Shown: piece after piece, positions 25,591-36,955 of the stretch
Layout: each line of letters begins with the position of its first letter
Numbering within the stretch: position 1 is the stretch's first letter
Assembly: GCA_013396915.1 (NCBI GenBank)
Contig: VWZL01002039.1
Location: forward strand, 138,169-202,168
Length of the DNA: 64,000 nt
Origin: Stercorarius parasiticus
Taxonomy: Eukaryota; Chordata; Aves; Charadriiformes; Stercorariidae
Reading direction: 5' to 3'
Translations under genes and position numbers: made by a program
Notes under the pieces: model-generated
Told to the model about the DNA's origin: nothing
Seen by the model: the letters and a program-made list of their open reading frames with translations, nothing else
The model's database searches: none

Positions 25591-28500
25591 CCTGTTTCTG
25601 GGTGAAATCTGTACCAGAGACGAATGCATAGGTCTGTGGATGACTTACTGTTCACTACAACACCATCTTAAAAGTTGAAGTAGGTAGAGAGAAGATCTCT
25701 ATTTGGGTGGAGTTTCGAATCAGAGACCTCTGGACAATATACCACAAGGAAGACGATTTTTATTCTTTACCAGAAGCCTTGTTTTCTGCTCATTAAAGCT
25801 GAAATGTGGAAACTAGAATCGATGGACCTCTTGCCTGAGGATGCCGACAGCCTCAGGACCACAGCTGCTTTTCCTCATCTCTTATTTTCAAAAATGAGGT
25901 CTTAGGGGTAGGGCTGGCAGGTTTCTTACACGGAGCCAAGATGGGGCTGTCTGCCTTTAAAAAATCTAAAGGAAATTCAGGAGCAGCAAATTCTTCTGCT
26001 CCATTTCTAACAGGTTAGTGGTTAAGGCGGTGGCGCGCTTCTAACATTTAAGTGTTGTTTCAGCCAGCCCAAGTTTTGAAAGGTGGTTTTGTGACTAGCT
26101 GAACATCAGGTGCACCAAGTTTAGTCTTTGAACAAAACCGTCTATGTAGAAAGCGTATTTCGCTGGGAACCGGGTTCCCATTAACTCCAAGGAGGGCCCG
26201 CCCTGAGCAGGCATCTCGCTCCCTAGGCACACGCCAGTGGCATGGGAGCAAACTTGGTGCTTGTGGCCACTGGGGAGGAGGAGAGGGGAGAGCCCAGCAA
26301 ACCCCGCTGGGGTTGCCCCCTGTGTGGTCGGTCCCGCTGGCCACGGTGCCCCTCGAAGGCCCTCGACACAGGGGCCAGCCCTACGCTTGCAGGGATGCTG
26401 TGGCTTTTGCCGCATGAAGGCAGCAGGAGCTGACACACAAACACAATGAATCGTTTACTCCTTCTGGGAGTAGGGCTTTTTGGTTTTGGTGTTTTGTTTT
26501 TTTAATCTGGGATTATACTTCGGGGTTTTATTAACCCAGGAAAAAGATATGTAAAAACTAGGATTGCCTCTGCAGGCTTGTGTTGTGAGTATAGAGCAGC
26601 TGAAGCCAGGACAGTGGTCTGATCCTGTGGTTTGGGTGTTCTTCTGTTGGTGTTTTATATAGATATATTTTTTAGTACCTCATGCTTTGTCATGTGATTC
26701 GGCAGCAATAATTAGGCAGAAACTTGCTGTCCCTGCAGATGCCAAGATTACAGGATGACATACTCTCACCAGATGACAGCACAAACTGATATTTTTAGAA
26801 CAGCCTGCATCAACTGGTCTCCCCAGTGCTTTCCTCCCTGGATCAGCAGCAGGCAGGTTTTATTACAGAATGAGTCTTCACAAATTGTCTTTTTCATGTG
26901 AATGAGCCGTAATGATTGTTTAGAGCTGCAGATCAGTGTTGGTCCCCAGATGTGCTGTTGCCTGATAGCTGGGATGGTTACAGGTGGTTTTTCTTTTCTC
27001 TTTCCTTCTTTTGGGCTAGACTTTTAAATAGCCCCCCGAAAACATATTTTCTTGAAGAAGTGCATAATAAGAGATCCTTTTTAGAAACATAACGTCATGC
27101 GGCTGAGGAGAGGTCGAGATCTTTTTTCATAGCAATTCAGCACTCAGCCAAGGTGATGAACTGACAGCTGGAGAGGTTTAAGTCTTGTGTTGGTGACAGC
27201 CAAAGAGCACAGGTATAGCGTAGGCAGCAGGAGTGAACGTATTTGAGTAGTATTGTACGTAAATAGCTGGCCTTTCTCTCCTGGCCTGGGGAGGGAGGAT
27301 GAAGGAAGGGTGCTCACACACCACCACCCTGGGCTCCCAGCACTGCTGGTGGAGAGTCTCCAGCAGGATGCTCCCATCAGTGCTGCCCCTGATCGAGTCC
27401 CACACGGTGCGTGGGGACACTGACCCCATTAAATCAGGTACCTGCGGCTGGGTGGTGGGAATGCTCCGCCCTGGTCCAGTCTACGGGGGCTATTTAATCA
27501 GCTTTTCCACTCAGATTACCACACAGGGTGGCAGTTGTTGGAGTCTGGCGGAGGGGACATCTGCTGAGCAGTAATCGGACGGAGACGCAGCTCAGCTAAC
27601 GGAGGCCACTGCGTAGCCGCGGTTGTCTGCCATTTCACCAGGAAAAAAGCCACTTTTCCCAGATGATGCCATGGCAAATGGCTTGCATTTATGCATTTTT
27701 ACAGCTGAGCTGAATATCTTGCCCATTGTTTTTCCGTTGTACTGCCTGCTTCTCCTGGCTTTCGTAGATAATTTATTTCATGCAAATGTAGAGAAAATCT
27801 GGTTTTGAGGAAGGACCTTCTCTCTCTTGCCTTTTCTACCACTTGGAAGTCATGATAGGGGACGTCCTGCCTTACATCAACATGGTGGAAATCCTTTTGT
27901 GTGACCTGTGTGAGCATGATTGGCCTGTCATTTTACTGCAGAGGAAAATGAGAAGACAAGACTCCTTAGCAGGGAGGCTTGTTTTAAAATAGGCTTGGTA
28001 CCTGGCAGAGAAAAAGAAACTCTGTGAGGACATTCAGAATAAAGAGTACATAACATGTTTCCATAGTGCTGTAAACGCATAATTCAGGATGTTTCCAGAC
28101 ATGCAGGTACCTTTTACTCTAAAAAGTGGCTCTTATTCTTCAGATTCAAAAGTGTGACCACAATACTTCTGTGTTTTTGCTCAGGCGCAGTAGTTACCCA
28201 TCCTTTTCTGATCCACAGTAGAGGTCTCCTTCCTAATGCTCCTGGGTGCCTAAAAAAAGCACTGTTATTCCAGCTGGTGCACTTTACCCCTAACAGAAGT
28301 TGTATTTTGCAAGTATTTTTGGCCTGCTTCCTCTAATCCAGCAATATCCTGCCGTGTTGGACTTCCAGGCTGATGTCTCTCAATCAATGGCCCATAATTT
28401 CCCATGAGTTCCACCTCCCTCCTCAGGCCCCTGAAAGACAGGGAAAGGATAGAATTTACCATAAAAATGTTGAGTAAGAAGCCTGGAGACTTTGTAGAGA

Positions 28501-28844
28501 GATGATGTCCTGTATCTAAACTCTTCTCTGTTGGCCAGGGTTGGCAGAGGACTGAACCCAGCCAGATGTGGTGGTTCTCAACAGCAATTGGGTGTCAGCA
28601 GTGCTTGTGCTGGAAAGACAGCATAACTGCACACTGACATGTCTGTAGGTGTAAAAATAAGTGTGTCAGCATATGGTCTTCTTGTATGGGCAACAACACA
28701 GTGATATATGTGGTGGAGTCCGCGCGTGCCTGCTCCTCTTGCGAGCAAGTGCAGAATTTCCTGTGAATTTGGGTGTTCAGTATAGGGTCCTGATACATTA
28801 GCAAAACCCCGATCTACTTTTCCTTTTAAATGTGTGAGTATGGG

Positions 28845-28928
28845 TGGACCAGTTTCTCTCTGGATGTCTCCTTTTTATCTGTAAAGTGGGTAGAAGGGAC
28901 CTTATCCACCTTTGAGGGTAAAATGAAC
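28845..28928 (+). repeat. Possible MIR-type SINE fragment
   Basis: The segment reads like a degenerate MIR 3' half: TTTCTCTCTGG, then TTTTTATCTGTAAAGTGGG, then CACCTTTGAGGGTAAAATGAA, in the order of the MIR consensus. Identity is low and it abuts a CR1 remnant, so chance or another old repeat is possible. Confidence 0.35.
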
Positions 28929-29083
28929 TGCCCAGAGAAGTGTTGGACTCTCCCTTGCTGGAAATATTCCAGACTTGGCTTGGCAGGGCCCTGAATAGCC
29001 TAACCTAAGGCCCTGCCTTCAACAGAAGGTTGGGCCAGATGATGCTGAGTCCCTTCCAGCCTGGACTTTTCGATGATTCTGTA
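28929..29083 (+). mobile_element. CR1 LINE 3'-end remnant
   Basis: Contains the CR1 tail in the expected order: CTGCCCAGAGAAGT, a GGAAATATTCCAGACTTGG segment, GGCAGGGCC, GGTTGGGCCAGATGATG, TCCCTTCCAGCC, then a single decayed octamer GATTCTGT. Heavily mutated and with no coding capacity. It sits in sense orientation in the 3'-UTR intron. Confidence 0.8.
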
Positions 29084-30367
29084 GGCAAGTGGGATATCAG
29101 AATAACACGCCTATCAATAGTTGTGGCACCTGACTACAGTTCTGGGTGAGCCTTTTGTCCCAGGGAGCTGATACAGGGTGACAGAATGATCTGCTGTCTT
29201 TAGATACATTTACTTTCAAAATACTTGGTCATCTGCTGTGGTTTACAATGTTTGTTGTAGTTCAAGAGCAGCAACAGAAGGAAAAGACACACTTTCCTGC
29301 TTTACGTGCCTGTGCAAGTACCACCACAGCAACATTGTAGCTCCCATAAGTCTTAGTTCTGTGCCGGCGTTCTTCCTCTTTCCATCCTTCTCTCTCACTC
29401 ACTGCCCCCAATTCTGAACTGGAAAAAAATCTATTTTTATGAGTAGAACTTAAAGAGAAAAATTGAAGTTGCAACATGCCTGAAAGTTCAGGAAACAAAC
29501 CGCATTAAGTCGCCAGCTCTTTTTTTCCCCTTGGGCTTCACACACGGACCTCAGCAGTGTCTCTCAGCACAGAACCTTCCTCGTGCAGCCAGCGCTAAGC
29601 CTCTAGGGTGTCGCTGTGGCATACCTGCCATGGCATCGGGATTCCTCATTTTTATTCTTCTTGACTGAAAAATCTCATGTTGCAATTTTGTCATTATAGA
29701 AGGATTCGCCACAGTAGTTATCTTCCTTACTTGTTTCTAAACAAATACGGTGTATTCTTCAGTCTTGAGCTGTGAAACCTCAGGCAGAATATTAACTTGT
29801 AACCACATGTAATCAAGTCTTGCTTTTTAAGCCTACCCCTGTTTTGGACTAGAAGCTGTACTGCTGGTGTCGATGACACATCAAGGGACAGAGGCAGCAG
29901 AATGAATGCACATCTGTCACTAAAGGATGCAAGTTTCCTTCAAAATGTTTGTCTCTGTGCAGTAAAAGTAGTTATTGGGGTTTCCTGTCCCTGGGGAGTT
30001 GTTACAGAGTGGTACCCAGGGAAAACACTTGTTTTACAGACCTCTAAACGGTGATATTTTTCAAGATGCGATCCACTCAGCAAATCAGGAGGTCCTTGGT
30101 ATGTTGCCATACAGAGGAGCTGTGTGTTGCTACTGCAGTTTCTCGTGCCATAATTATGTAAAGGAGCACATAGCATTTCTTTTAACAGAAAACTGTATGT
30201 GCTGATTGTTGTGTTAGCTTACTGATAAACTTAACACCAGTGCATGTTATCTGTGTTGTGCTCTGTGGACCATCGATGGGTCACCTTTCTATTCTGAAGA
30301 AATTTCCAGTGCTGCGTAATTGGCACCATTTGGAATCAAAGGGAGAAAGCAACAGGCAGCAGATGAT

Positions 30368-30407
30368 CTGATAGTGCCCGAGCTGGCCTGATAGTGCCCG
30401 AGCTGGC
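30368..30407. repeat. Perfect 20-bp tandem duplication
   Basis: Two identical adjacent copies of a 20-bp unit beginning CTGATAGTGCCC and ending GAGCTGGC (30368-30387 and 30388-30407). Perfect identity suggests a recent replication-slippage event or an assembly artefact. Confidence 0.9.
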
Positions 30408-32519
30408 ATGGGGCTTGGGAGACAGCCACCCGGTGAAGTGGTGGTATGATGGGAGACAGAGGTGAGGAAACGTTGCTGGAGGGAAATCGCAACCAACAGC
30501 TCGGCCACAGAGTAAAGCAAGAGTAGCAGTTGTAACTGTTCAGTAGCAAGGTAGAGGATGGGAGGGCAGAGAAAATGGCAGAAGAAAGGGGCATCTAATT
30601 TCCCACGTAACTGCTTGCAAGCTGAAGAATTATAAAATACAGAAACACTTGCTTTTTGTTTTACATTCTTCCACCAAACAGCATAAACAGATTTAGCATC
30701 TGGGGTACAAAATGTCTGTGGGACATGACAAAGCAGTAGTTCATCCTCACCCCTTACTTAATACTTTTTCTGTTTCTGTTTTAAAGTCATTATTTTCACC
30801 AACCGCATGCATATATGCTGGCGTAAGCTATAGCTTGATACAGTACTATGGTTTCTTCTAATGTCCAGCAGAGGTATCTTGTTCCAGCCTTCTGTACCCA
30901 GGGGGGCAAAACATCCATCCTGGAGTTGCCTCTGCTTTCAGTGTGTGCATATGTGTGGGACAGAGCCCGGGTATCAATACAGTTGTGAAGACTGCACTCC
31001 AAAATAAAGCCTTCACCCTCTTCAGAAGAAAGTCTTAAGAAAAGGAAGTCTAAGAAACTTCAGGAGAAAGTCTAAAATTCCTCCTTCCTTTCCACTCCCT
31101 GATGATTGAAAATGGGCTTCGGGTTTGGCAGAGGAGCTTTTCAAGGGAGAACTGAATTTTCCACGGAGTGGCTCAAGAGGTACAGGCAGATGATGTTTTC
31201 CAGTAGTGCTCTTTTTGGGACACTCCAGCCTAAGAAACAAGAAGCCATACCACACCTAAGAGGGGGCTCTGTGCCTGTGTTGTGGCAAGTTAGCAAGCGC
31301 TGCTCTAGCCCACTAGCCTGCTAGACCTCACCTTTATTGTATCCCTCCTTCAGCTCTGTTCTATGTATTTCTTTCATCACTCCGTGTGCTCATACTTCTA
31401 TTGTTCTTACCCCCCAAACAGAATCCAATAGTAAAGGTCAGGAAAAAGGATAAAGTGGAGACTGCAGTACTTAACCTGGAGAACTGCATGTTGCCTTTAG
31501 AGGACAGCATCATCCTGGCTCACCAGAGGAGGAACCCCGTCTGCCTCTGCAAATTCAGGGTGACACTCCAGAGCATGAACTTTTCCTGTGGCCGTCAGGA
31601 ATGGGAGAAAACCTCATGGTGGTTCAAGATGCAGCTGGAGATATTTGGGGGCAGGGAGAGAGGAACACTGGAGAGTTGTGGTTGAGGACCACTGATAAAC
31701 TGGAGTGCTTGCTTCCCTGCCCAATACAGTTTTCATTGCTATGAAGCAGCAGGCTGCAGATTCAGGGTTAACAGAGGCGTTTTGTGTCGAGGCAGAAAGC
31801 GAGAGTGTGTGGGTCTATTACAGACTTTAATGGGGTAATTTGAAGGCAGGCAGGTTAAGACTTTGATCTACTTCTTTTCATTTTTTAATCCATTTGCAGA
31901 GTCCATGTAAACAGAGCTGTGAAAAGGGAACGTGGTTTGGTTCTGCTATGAGCAAATTTCACCTCAGCTGTGCGTCTGTCTCCTAAACGTTGGCGCTGTC
32001 TGAAGGATGGGTGTCCCCAGGAAAAAATGTCAGGCAGTGCCACTTCTACAAATGATGCTCATCATCACCCGTCCTCCAGTTTTTTTCTCTTGTCACTTTG
32101 TTTCATATGTTTAACATACATTTTTTAATTTAGTTATGCGCTACTCTCATACTTTGTCGGGAGTTTCTGTACTCGTTGACTTTTAATTAATAGCTCCATT
32201 CAAAGTCAGCAAGACTTCTCACGCATGCCAAAGTTGAGCCCACGCTCAGCGTAACTGGTGGCTGCATGAGAGCAAGCCGGCTTGCCGGGCTGCGGCATGC
32301 GGGACCCGAGCCTTGCCTTCGGATGAGGTTGTGCTTTGGGAAGTCACCCGTTTCCAGCCCCCCTGGTGCTAAGGCTTTAAGGAGAAGTAGAGAAAAGGGC
32401 ATGCAGCCCTTTGAGTTGCATACGAGCCACTAGCCGGGTTTTACTGGGGGCTACCAGGCTTGTCTGTGTATCTTCTGCTGACCCTGTTACGGGCATCAGG
32501 ACACACTTACCAAATGGAG

Positions 32520-32860
32520 TCGTTGCCAGGCAGTCACATTAATGAACGGCTAGCGTTAATTTGCCCTTTGAAAATGAAGAAATCAATATGTTGATCCAGT
32601 CAGAAATCCCTTTATTCACAAAACAGTCTACCCCAAACCCCTCCACATAATTAAGGCTAAAGCCAAATTTTGTTTGGGTGAAAACGCGCAATCTGTCTGC
32701 TCCCTAAGCTCTGCTGAATGAAGTTCTCCCCTAATGGCGCAGGGAGCAGCTGTCACGCTGTTGCTCTAATAACCATGAGACAAAATGATTAAATTTCCAT
32801 CAATCATTTAGCATTATCAGAATAGGTCATTTTAATAAAATGTTATCATAGGATCAGCGC
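32520..32860. promoter_or_regulatory. Candidate conserved non-coding element in the 3'-UTR intron
   Basis: About 340 bp of unique sequence with many developmental transcription-factor words: CATTAATGAAC near 32537, a CAGCTG E-box joined to TGTCA at 32747-32755, ATTAAATTTCC near 32789, CAATCATTTA near 32802 and TTTAATAAAATG near 32831. It lacks simple repeats and transposon features and looks like a typical vertebrate enhancer or CNE. Conservation and activity are not testable here. Confidence 0.3.
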
Positions 32861-34067
32861 CTGGCACCTTAGAAAGGAGAGGGGTAGTGGTGGAGAGTCA
32901 TCTCGTGACAGCCTTTGCGTGATGCCCCTTGCAGGAGATGCGGGTCCAGATTACTTCAGCAGTCCCTCTAAGTCCATCATTTTTCATGAGGGTGCCTAAT
33001 ATCAGGATTTTTTGAGGGCAAAGACATTCCTGTAATCAACTCAAATGGCTTTTTGGTTTCAACCAGTGTCCCCTTGTTCTTGCACTATATAAAGAAATCA
33101 CCAATCATTCATCCTGTGGAAAATCCTTAATAGGTTCTAAGTGGTGTGGGGGACTAAGCTCTGGTTTCAGAAGCCATTTCAGAGACAGAAGTTAAATGCC
33201 CAGCAGCGCAGATGGCTACCAAGTAGGACTTCTGAAGATGTGAAAGGATTTCACGGGAAAGTTTAAATGTATAGACTTTTCCAAAAACCCTGCTTGGTGC
33301 CTGCCTGTGTCTTTAAGCCACTGAGTACCTTTAAAAACCTGTCCCTTTGGCCCCCTTGGTTGAAATGGTCATCTGTTTTCAGTGTTTACCTACTTACTGT
33401 GTCCCTTCATAGTCATCTCCATGCTGCATCCAAGCTGTGTTTTTCCAGTGTTTTTCCCTCTGCAGAGAAGTTTCATGCCTACAGAATAAGCTGGACCCTA
33501 ACCCCATTTTTAAAGTCGAGTGGACTCTTATCTGTTGACGGTGTCGTATGAGCAGGAAAATGGAGAACTCCAAAGTCCGAACCAAAATTCCTGGCTCTTC
33601 CCTGCTTCTCTTGAGCAGCCTCCTTTGTCTGTCCTTCAAGGGTACTGGTCAATGTCAAACACTGATGGAAGATTTGTCCAGCCTTTTGGTGATGCTGAGC
33701 AAGTGTGATCATGAAAAATGGAGAAAAGATGGAGGATCCTTCTGTGCTTCACCTGGAAATACGCTTAACAAATAGAAGATGTACTGGATTTCTGTAAATC
33801 AGACTTGGCCATTGGTTTTTTTTGGAAAGAGGGCTTTTCTCTCCTGCTTGGGAGCACCAAAGCCAGCAAGGAAGCACACTCAAACCATGGCAAGGGAGAA
33901 GCATTTTCAGGCAGGGCCACAGCGCGGCTTATTCCTTGCTATAAGTTTGAAGCTTCTGGGTGCAAACAAATCAAAATTGATTGTCAGTGTAAGCTGTTGT
34001 TGGGTTTGGAGGTTTGCTCAGTTGCCTTTTTTTGTTGTGTTTTCTTCCTACATGCAGCAATCTCACT

Positions 34068-34098
34068 GTCTTTTCTTCTTTTTCTTCTTCCTCTCCAG
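34068..34098 (+). other. FOXO3: Splice acceptor of the terminal FOXO3 exon
   Basis: A long C/T tract (TCTTTTTCTTCTTCCTCTCC) leads to AG at 34097-34098. A competing AG lies upstream at about 34057 (CATGCAG) but is followed by this tract, so 34098 is the better site. It also matches the human exon boundary as I remember it. Confidence 0.88.
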
Positions 34099-34171
34099 GC
34101 CCTCAAACTGACACGAGATGTAGAAAGAGAACCCTTTGCCAAATCTGCTGTCAGCAAGTGGACAGTGATAC

Positions 34172-34179
34172 TGTTTACA
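34172..34179 (+). promoter_or_regulatory. miR-30 family 8mer seed match in FOXO3 3' UTR
   Basis: TGTTTACA pairs with positions 2-8 of miR-30 and has the A opposite position 1. It lies 74 nt into the terminal exon. As remembered, human has CGTTTACA here, a weaker site. The same word is also a FOXO-type DNA motif in reverse, which is probably irrelevant in a UTR. Confidence 0.45.
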
Positions 34180-34223
34180 GCTTACGACCTTTGTGAACCC
34201 TGCATTATTTTCCTAATGAAGCA

Positions 34224-34231
34224 GACTGTTA
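34224..34231 (+). promoter_or_regulatory. miR-132/212 8mer seed match in FOXO3 3' UTR
   Basis: GACTGTTA is a full 8mer for the miR-132/212 seed (AACAGUC plus A1). The same word occurs in the human UTR as I remember it, and FOXO3 is a reported miR-132/212 target in mammals, so the site is probably functional and conserved. Confidence 0.6.
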
Positions 34232-35461
34232 ATAGGCCCCGTACCAGAGTGAAGATCCTCCTTTTTTTTTATTTTTATTTTTTATTTTTTTTCCTTCTCT
34301 TTCTTTTGGGAATTGAACTCATTCTGAAGTATGCAAAATCTTCCTTTTCTGGGATGGCCAAGCACCTGCTGTGGAGACAATGTTCAGCACCATCCTGTTG
34401 AGAACACACTGTGTAGCCTTTACAGTAGTTACTTGTCTATGAGTATGTGGTGTTTCAATATATTAATGGTTTATGGGATGTTTTTAAGTTGGCTTTTCTT
34501 TTTGGAGGTTTTCCCCATCTGCCCACCCTCCCCCCTACGACCTCCAGTTTGATTTCCTTAGATTTTTGACCATATTTGCTTTCTCTCCCGGGGGAATCTA
34601 AAGTACCGCGCCCGCGCAAGGAGATGATCATAACCCAACACTGCTCAGACGTCAGGGTTTTCTGAATATACAGTGTTTGTTTTACTGATCAACCGGCTGA
34701 ATTCCAGAGAGAGGTGATGAGTGTGGTCTGTTCGTTTGTTGGGTTGGTTTGTTTCTTTCTTTCTTATCCTTCCCTTAAATTGAATGGTACACCCCTGTTT
34801 TCCCTAAGCGTCAAACCAGGGTTGATTGCAAGCCGAGGGAAGCCGGCGAGTTTGCCACTTGGCTTGTGAGGACAGACTGACGGCGGGTGCCGTGGCCCCC
34901 ACAGGCACCGAGGCAGGAACCCCTTTTGCCACCCACCGGAGCGGGCTCCCCCCTCCTGCCTTCTGTTAGCCCCCCTACTGCCGCAGCGGGCTGGTAAGGA
35001 GGTAAAAAGCTGAGCTGGCAGACAAGTGGAACGTAGCCACCTGTAAGGCTGTGTTTGAAAAAGCGAAAATTAAGGGAAATAACGCCACTTCTCAGAAGAT
35101 GTAAGCGTAGAGGCTGGGCATCAGCAGGTGACTTGCAGTGGCAACGCCGGGAGCTGAGGCACAGGCCATTGCAGGGTGTGTTACTGCATCAGTGATCCTT
35201 CCGTGTTGGTTTTTTTGTTTTGTTTTGTTTTGGACATATCCTTGATTATTTTTTTCCTTCTCGTTATGTATAATCTGTTGTGGCAGAAGAAGCAGGAGAG
35301 GGAATGGCAAGGTGACAGTATCATACAAATGGCTTTTCATATGGGTATAGATTGTAACAGGATAAATGACACTGAAAGACAAGGCAGTTTTATATATTTT
35401 GCTTCTAAGATTTTCTTTTGTAAAATGAATAATAATTAATAATAATAATGAATAAAAGGTA

Positions 35462-35468
35462 TGGTGCT
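35462..35468 (+). promoter_or_regulatory. miR-29 seed match in FOXO3 3' UTR
   Basis: TGGTGCT is complementary to the miR-29 seed (AGCACCA), 7mer-m8 class. It lies in a block that reads very similarly to the human UTR. Confidence 0.45.
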
Positions 35469-35660
35469 GTATAGATCCTCTCTATAATCTGGAAAGTTTG
35501 ATTACTTTTTATTAGTATCTTTGGGGGGGGAGGGATACAGAAAAAGAGGGGAAAACACCAATGGTACATAGGAACTCGGTATGAAGAGGTTCTGAATAGG
35601 ACAGTGTATACATAATTCTCCAAAGCGATATATGAAGTTTTTTTTCTTTCTTTGCATAAA

Positions 35661-35667
35661 AGCATTA
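35661..35667 (+). promoter_or_regulatory. miR-155 seed match 1 in FOXO3 3' UTR
   Basis: AGCATTA matches miR-155 positions 2-8, inside the conserved TTTGCATAAAAGCATTATGC block. FOXO3 is a reported miR-155 target in mammals. Further seed matches occur at 36377-36383 and 36949-36955. Confidence 0.5.
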
Positions 35668-35858
35668 TGCATATAAATATATAAATATATTTTATTATGT
35701 ACAGAAATGGATCATTATGCATGGATGTTAGGAAAAACAAAAACCAAACTAGCATTTTAACCCGAAGTCTCAGTGCATGAGTTCCCACCGACCCGTGTCC
35801 CATGCAATGTGGAGTGACTCCCTCTCGCCACTGCCACCGCACACGCACAGTCTTGCAT

Positions 35859-35887
35859 ACACAAACACACACACACGCACGCACACA
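35859..35887 (+). repeat. Short CA microsatellite in FOXO3 3' UTR
   Basis: Interrupted (CA)n with CG and AA interruptions, about 29 bp. The corresponding mammalian region is also CA/CCAC-rich as I remember. Likely length-polymorphic but short. Confidence 0.85.
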
Positions 35888-36376
35888 TTCGTGGGCCCTT
35901 CCTCGCTCATTACTTTCCAGGTCCCCGAGGTGATATTAGTGAAACAACAGCTCCTAGTGTGACGGAAGTTTTGTTTTTTGTATCGTAGCCCCCACGCTGT
36001 TCTCTCGTAAAGATGCACCTCTTGGTTTCTCCCCGCAGTTATGACTGTGTAGCCTCCGTGCCGTTGTGGTTATCGTAGCCCTGTAGCATATCAACTCTTC
36101 CAAGCAGCCAAGGGTTTATCATTTGCCTTTTAAAAAAACTTCTCTTTTCTTTTTACACTGAGGTGGTCTATTTGACAGCGTGGGGATTAGTTTATTACAT
36201 TTATTGGAGTTAACTGATGCTCGTTGCCCCTCTCTGTCAGCAGCCAGCTATTCAGGACGCTCATGTGGCACAGTGGTCACCTGGGCTAGAGGTCGCTTTG
36301 CTTATTGGAGTCCAGTTGCAGGCACCTTTTACCAAGGTTGGTCAAGCGCTTTATCACCAGCCTCCCCTGAGTGTGT

Positions 36377-36383
36377 AGCATTA
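36377..36383 (+). promoter_or_regulatory. miR-155 seed match 2 in FOXO3 3' UTR
   Basis: A second AGCATTA heptamer. It is not in a block I recognise as conserved with human, so it may be lineage-specific or chance. Confidence 0.3.
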
Positions 36384-36948
36384 TCTCTCAGCTTCCCGGT
36401 ACACCCCGAAGTGTGAGTGTACACTGAAGGATGTCCCTCAGGTGCTCTTTTCCCCGAGGTTCCTCCATGGTTGCTGTCCTGTGGCAGGGCTTGTGCCCCT
36501 GCCCCCTGGTTTTGGCCACCGGCAGAGCTCACTCAGTGGCTCCCTGTGCCAGGGCACAGAATTTGTCCCCTGCACAAGTGAGCCTCCAGTGAGACCCGAG
36601 GTACCTGCCCAAAGACCACCAACCAGGTCACCGACAGCACCAGTAAGGCCTGACTTGATGGTACGGCCAAGGTGACCAAAATCCATCATTTTATTTTTTT
36701 TTTCTTGGTAGGGATGCAGTTCTTGTCAAAGGCAAAAGAAGGCCCGTTAGCTTTAACCAAACGGGGGCAACTTGTGCTCTGCTACGGCAGCCTAGTCCCC
36801 TTGAGTCCAACGGAGCTAGCTCCTGCTGGCAGAAAGTGAGAAAACTATGGTCCCTCTGTTCATAAAATGGAGAAAAAACACTTTTGATTTAGAGACAGTC
36901 TGTCAATGACAGAGAAGTTCTTTTAAAACAAGAATTAAAAAAAATAAA

Positions 36949-36955
36949 AGCATTA
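36949..36955 (+). promoter_or_regulatory. miR-155 seed match 3 in FOXO3 3' UTR
   Basis: A third AGCATTA heptamer, directly after an A-rich AAAAATAAA stretch that would keep the RNA unstructured and accessible. Confidence 0.3.

Larger units (their letters stand above)
21592..34098 (+). other. FOXO3: FOXO3 intron within the 3' UTR (12.5 kb)
   Basis: The donor is CAG|GTCAGT at 21591/21592. The acceptor is CTCTCCAG at 34091-34098, preceded by about 30 nt of almost pure pyrimidines. The intron lies entirely after the stop codon. It contains a CR1 3'-end remnant (28929-29083), a possible MIR fragment (28845-28928), a 20-bp tandem duplication (30368-30407) and candidate regulatory blocks (23740-24060, 25400-25590, 32520-32860). 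The first canonical AATAAA I see after the donor is at 23721-23726, so intronic polyadenylation with a short unspliced UTR is possible but unsupported. No coding exon was recognised. Confidence 0.85.

Noticed and set aside
27925..27965. MIR-like antisense words (CATTTTACTGCAGAGGAAAATGAG)-type segment; similar weak hits near 36855 and 58600
   Set aside because: Only about 30 bp resembles the MIR core at each place, not enough to call without a repeat library.
33055..33115. Text resembling antisense CR1 (TGTCCCCTTGTTCTTGCACT)
   Set aside because: Isolated 20-30 bp similarity without the flanking CR1 order.
33805..34401. 198-codon + strand frame spanning the terminal-exon acceptor
   Set aside because: It crosses the polypyrimidine tract and acceptor and continues into recognisable FOXO3 3' UTR; rich in Phe/Leu from T-runs.
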